From assembly GCA_015522385.1 (NCBI GenBank), contig WAMJ01000132.1, positions 1 through 7,834 of the forward strand: 7,834 nucleotides of DNA, read 5' to 3'. The number at the start of each line of letters is the position of its first letter. The first letter of the stretch is position 1. This document shows, piece after piece, positions 6,262 through 7,834 of this stretch. A program made the position numbers and the translations under genes. Source of the stretch: Candidatus Heimdallarchaeota archaeon (GTDB taxonomy: Archaea; Asgardarchaeota; Heimdallarchaeia; Heimdallarchaeales; Kariarchaeaceae). The notes under the pieces are model-generated. The model was not told where the DNA came from. It did not search any database and was given only the letters and a program-made list of their open reading frames with translations.

Positions 6262-7834
6262 TTGAAGGACGGGGATATAATTTTCATTGGAGAAAACTCT
6301 CCAATTCTGAAAAAATTTACCCAAACCAGTCATTGGGTCCGGACACGTACTTTCAGAAATATTGGGGAATTTGTGCGTGAGTCGGTACAACTTGCCAGTC
6401 CTCGATTGATCATCTGCCCCGTTTCATGCTCGACCTCCTCTGTCATAACAGTGAATATAATTAAGAGCATCTTCAAGTCAGCCAAGGTTTATGGTTATGC
6501 GGAATATGCACCCTGTGTCCAGAAGTTGAAGAATAATTCAGACATAGATGGATTTATCCATGAAGGATACACTCCGCATCAACTGGAAGAGAAGATATCA
6601 ACGACAATCGCTAACCTTGAGGAAATAGATTTCCTTGTGGAGAAACTCAATAATCCAGAGGAAGGGACACCCCTTGCTGATCTTAGGCGGAGTACAGGAG
6701 CTATTCACTTGAACGATTCCTACTCTTTCTTGGGACTGGTGATCTCCTATCAGTCAGTGATAAAGTACTCGGAGATCAGGAAGGAGTGCCTTATGGACAA
6801 AGATGTTCTCATCGGGATTTACATCTCTGCAATCAGCGACCACTTGGGAGTGTGTTCAAACCATAAGGGAATAAGCTGGAAATTGAGGATTGGTTCGCTT
6901 TATTTTATCATTATTACCATTGACGAGATAAATTTCACCTACGTTTTCGAGTCACTTAATGACTTCCACTATACATTTCTCGCAGATCTACTAGTAAGGA
7001 GTGCCGATCTCATCTACCACTTTATAGGGAAGAGAATCAGGGAGACACTCTTCCTCGATGAGAGAGCAGAAGGAATAATATCACAAGAACTGGACGATCT
7101 CACTGGGCTTATCGACATCAGTCTGAAGGAGCAATACAGGATCAGGATTGTATATCATAACTTCTCAGAAATAAGATCAGCAATTCTCAGCTCTTTGATA
7201 TACCAAGTTGGATTCTCGAGTTTCGAGTTCACGATAATGGAGTACAATACCAACCTCCCAGACGACAGGATCGATGTCATGCTTCTGAATACGACAAAGG
7301 AGAATTTGCAGGAAAGTCTGCACATGCTCTCCGAACTTAAGAGGAAGAATCCAAGGATGAAAATACTGATGGAAATCGAGGGCAGAATTGAGGATGAGCT
7401 AGTTGAGCTCCTCAACTATCCGTTCATCGATATGATCTCATCCCCTTACTCTCAAGACTATGTCATCGAGGACATAATCCAGAAATTGATGACGGATGCT
7501 GTTTTTAACAAAATTTATGCAGGGAAATATTTTTACTATGACCAATCATCAGTACAGTCGGAGTCTATCGTACGTTCATTGTTCAGTGAACATTCCTTTC
7601 TCCTTGCTAGGTATAAACCGAGGATTCTGCTTAACGTTAGTACTTTCGTTGGATGTGAGGAGATTCAAAATTTCACCATAGAATCAAGTGATCCCATCTT
7701 CAGGACACTTCTAATGCATAAGGAGAATATAGTAAGCTCGATGATCAACTTCCAAGAGGAATTCCCTGGAGAAGATCAACAGTACATCAGTTTGGGGATA
7801 GATAAGTACACCCTTTACCACTTCAATGGTGATA
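6262..7834 (+). CDS. Partial multidomain pseudo-receiver/longin-like signalling protein
   Basis: The frame is open from the TAA at 6244 to the window end: at least 524 residues from TTG 6262, with the C-terminus missing. Four modules can be read. Residues about 5-115 look like a receiver fold: strand IIFIGEN, strand LIICPVS (49-55), strand AKVYGYAEY (74-82) and DGFIHEGY (96-103). Residues about 146-262 look longin-like, with central helix 178-195 and strands ending SLYFIIITIDEI. Residues about 292-412 are a second receiver-like fold: YRIRIVYHNFS, DVMLLNTT (338-345), MKILMEI (366-372) and DMISSPYS (390-397). From about 454 a second longin-like unit begins and is cut off. No signal peptide or membrane helix is seen. 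The phosphoacceptor Asp is replaced in both receivers, so phosphorelay function is unlikely; a scaffold or protein-binding role is inferred. There is no ATG until 6793, so TTG is chosen because it lies just before strand 1 and at the right distance from the TATA box. GC is markedly lower than upstream. Confidence 0.8.
   Translation, partial: MKDGDIIFIGENSPILKKFTQTSHWVRTRTFRNIGEFVRESVQLASPRLIICPVSCSTSSVITVNIIKSIFKSAKVYGYAEYAPCVQKLKNNSDIDGFIHEGYTPHQLEEKISTTIANLEEIDFLVEKLNNPEEGTPLADLRRSTGAIHLNDSYSFLGLVISYQSVIKYSEIRKECLMDKDVLIGIYISAISDHLGVCSNHKGISWKLRIGSLYFIIITIDEINFTYVFESLNDFHYTFLADLLVRSADLIYHFIGKRIRETLFLDERAEGIISQELDDLTGLIDISLKEQYRIRIVYHNFSEIRSAILSSLIYQVGFSSFEFTIMEYNTNLPDDRIDVMLLNTTKENLQESLHMLSELKRKNPRMKILMEIEGRIEDELVELLNYPFIDMISSPYSQDYVIEDIIQKLMTDAVFNKIYAGKYFYYDQSSVQSESIVRSLFSEHSFLLARYKPRILLNVSTFVGCEEIQNFTIESSDPIFRTLLMHKENIVSSMINFQEEFPGEDQQYISLGIDKYTLYHFNGD

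Noticed and set aside
6258..6383. Short frame from ATG 6258 (about 41 codons) overlapping the TTG start of the last gene
   Set aside because: The translation has no recognisable structure and stops early, whereas the overlapping TTG frame gives a clean receiver strand 1 and stays open for over 500 codons. A frameshift joining the two cannot be fully excluded.

Overview
The window looks archaeal, and most likely comes from an Asgard-type lineage; the lineage is inference, not proof. Arginine is mostly AGG/AGA and isoleucine often ATA. TATA-like boxes lie about 20-30 bases upstream of likely GTG/TTG/ATG starts, mostly without a good Shine-Dalgarno site. The gene content (a very large FtsX/MacB-type permease plus proteins with longin-like alpha/beta domains) also fits. 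No RNA gene, CRISPR array, transposon or long repeat was seen.

Layout. (1) 41-814 (+): a PqqB-like metallo-beta-lactamase-fold protein. (2) 885-1973 (-): a predicted seven-helix membrane protein with a cytoplasmic domain that reads like a longin-type fold. (3) About 1974-2118: an AT-rich divergent promoter region. (4) 2119-5277 (+): a large FtsX-like permease. (5) 5278-6132 (+): its ABC ATPase, starting directly after the permease stop codon. (6) 6133-6261: AT-rich spacer with a strong TATA-like box. (7) 6262 to the window end (+): an open frame of at least 524 codons that starts with TTG and runs off the edge. It reads as pseudo-receiver, longin-like, pseudo-receiver, longin-like.

How the parts may fit. 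The permease and ATPase form a clear two-gene operon for a MacB/LolCDE-type mechanotransmission or export system. It is flanked on one side by a divergently transcribed 7TM/longin-like candidate sensor and on the other by a soluble multidomain protein. That protein has degenerate receiver folds lacking the phosphoacceptor aspartate, and longin-like folds that resemble the sensor's tail. A working hypothesis is a non-phosphorelay signalling module (7TM input, longin-like protein-protein output, pseudo-receiver scaffold) linked to an envelope transporter. Co-location is seen; functional coupling is inference.

Base composition falls steeply along the window. Spot counts of 60-base lines give about 65% GC in the MBL gene, 55-62% in the permease, 47% in the ATPase and about 28-42% in the last gene.
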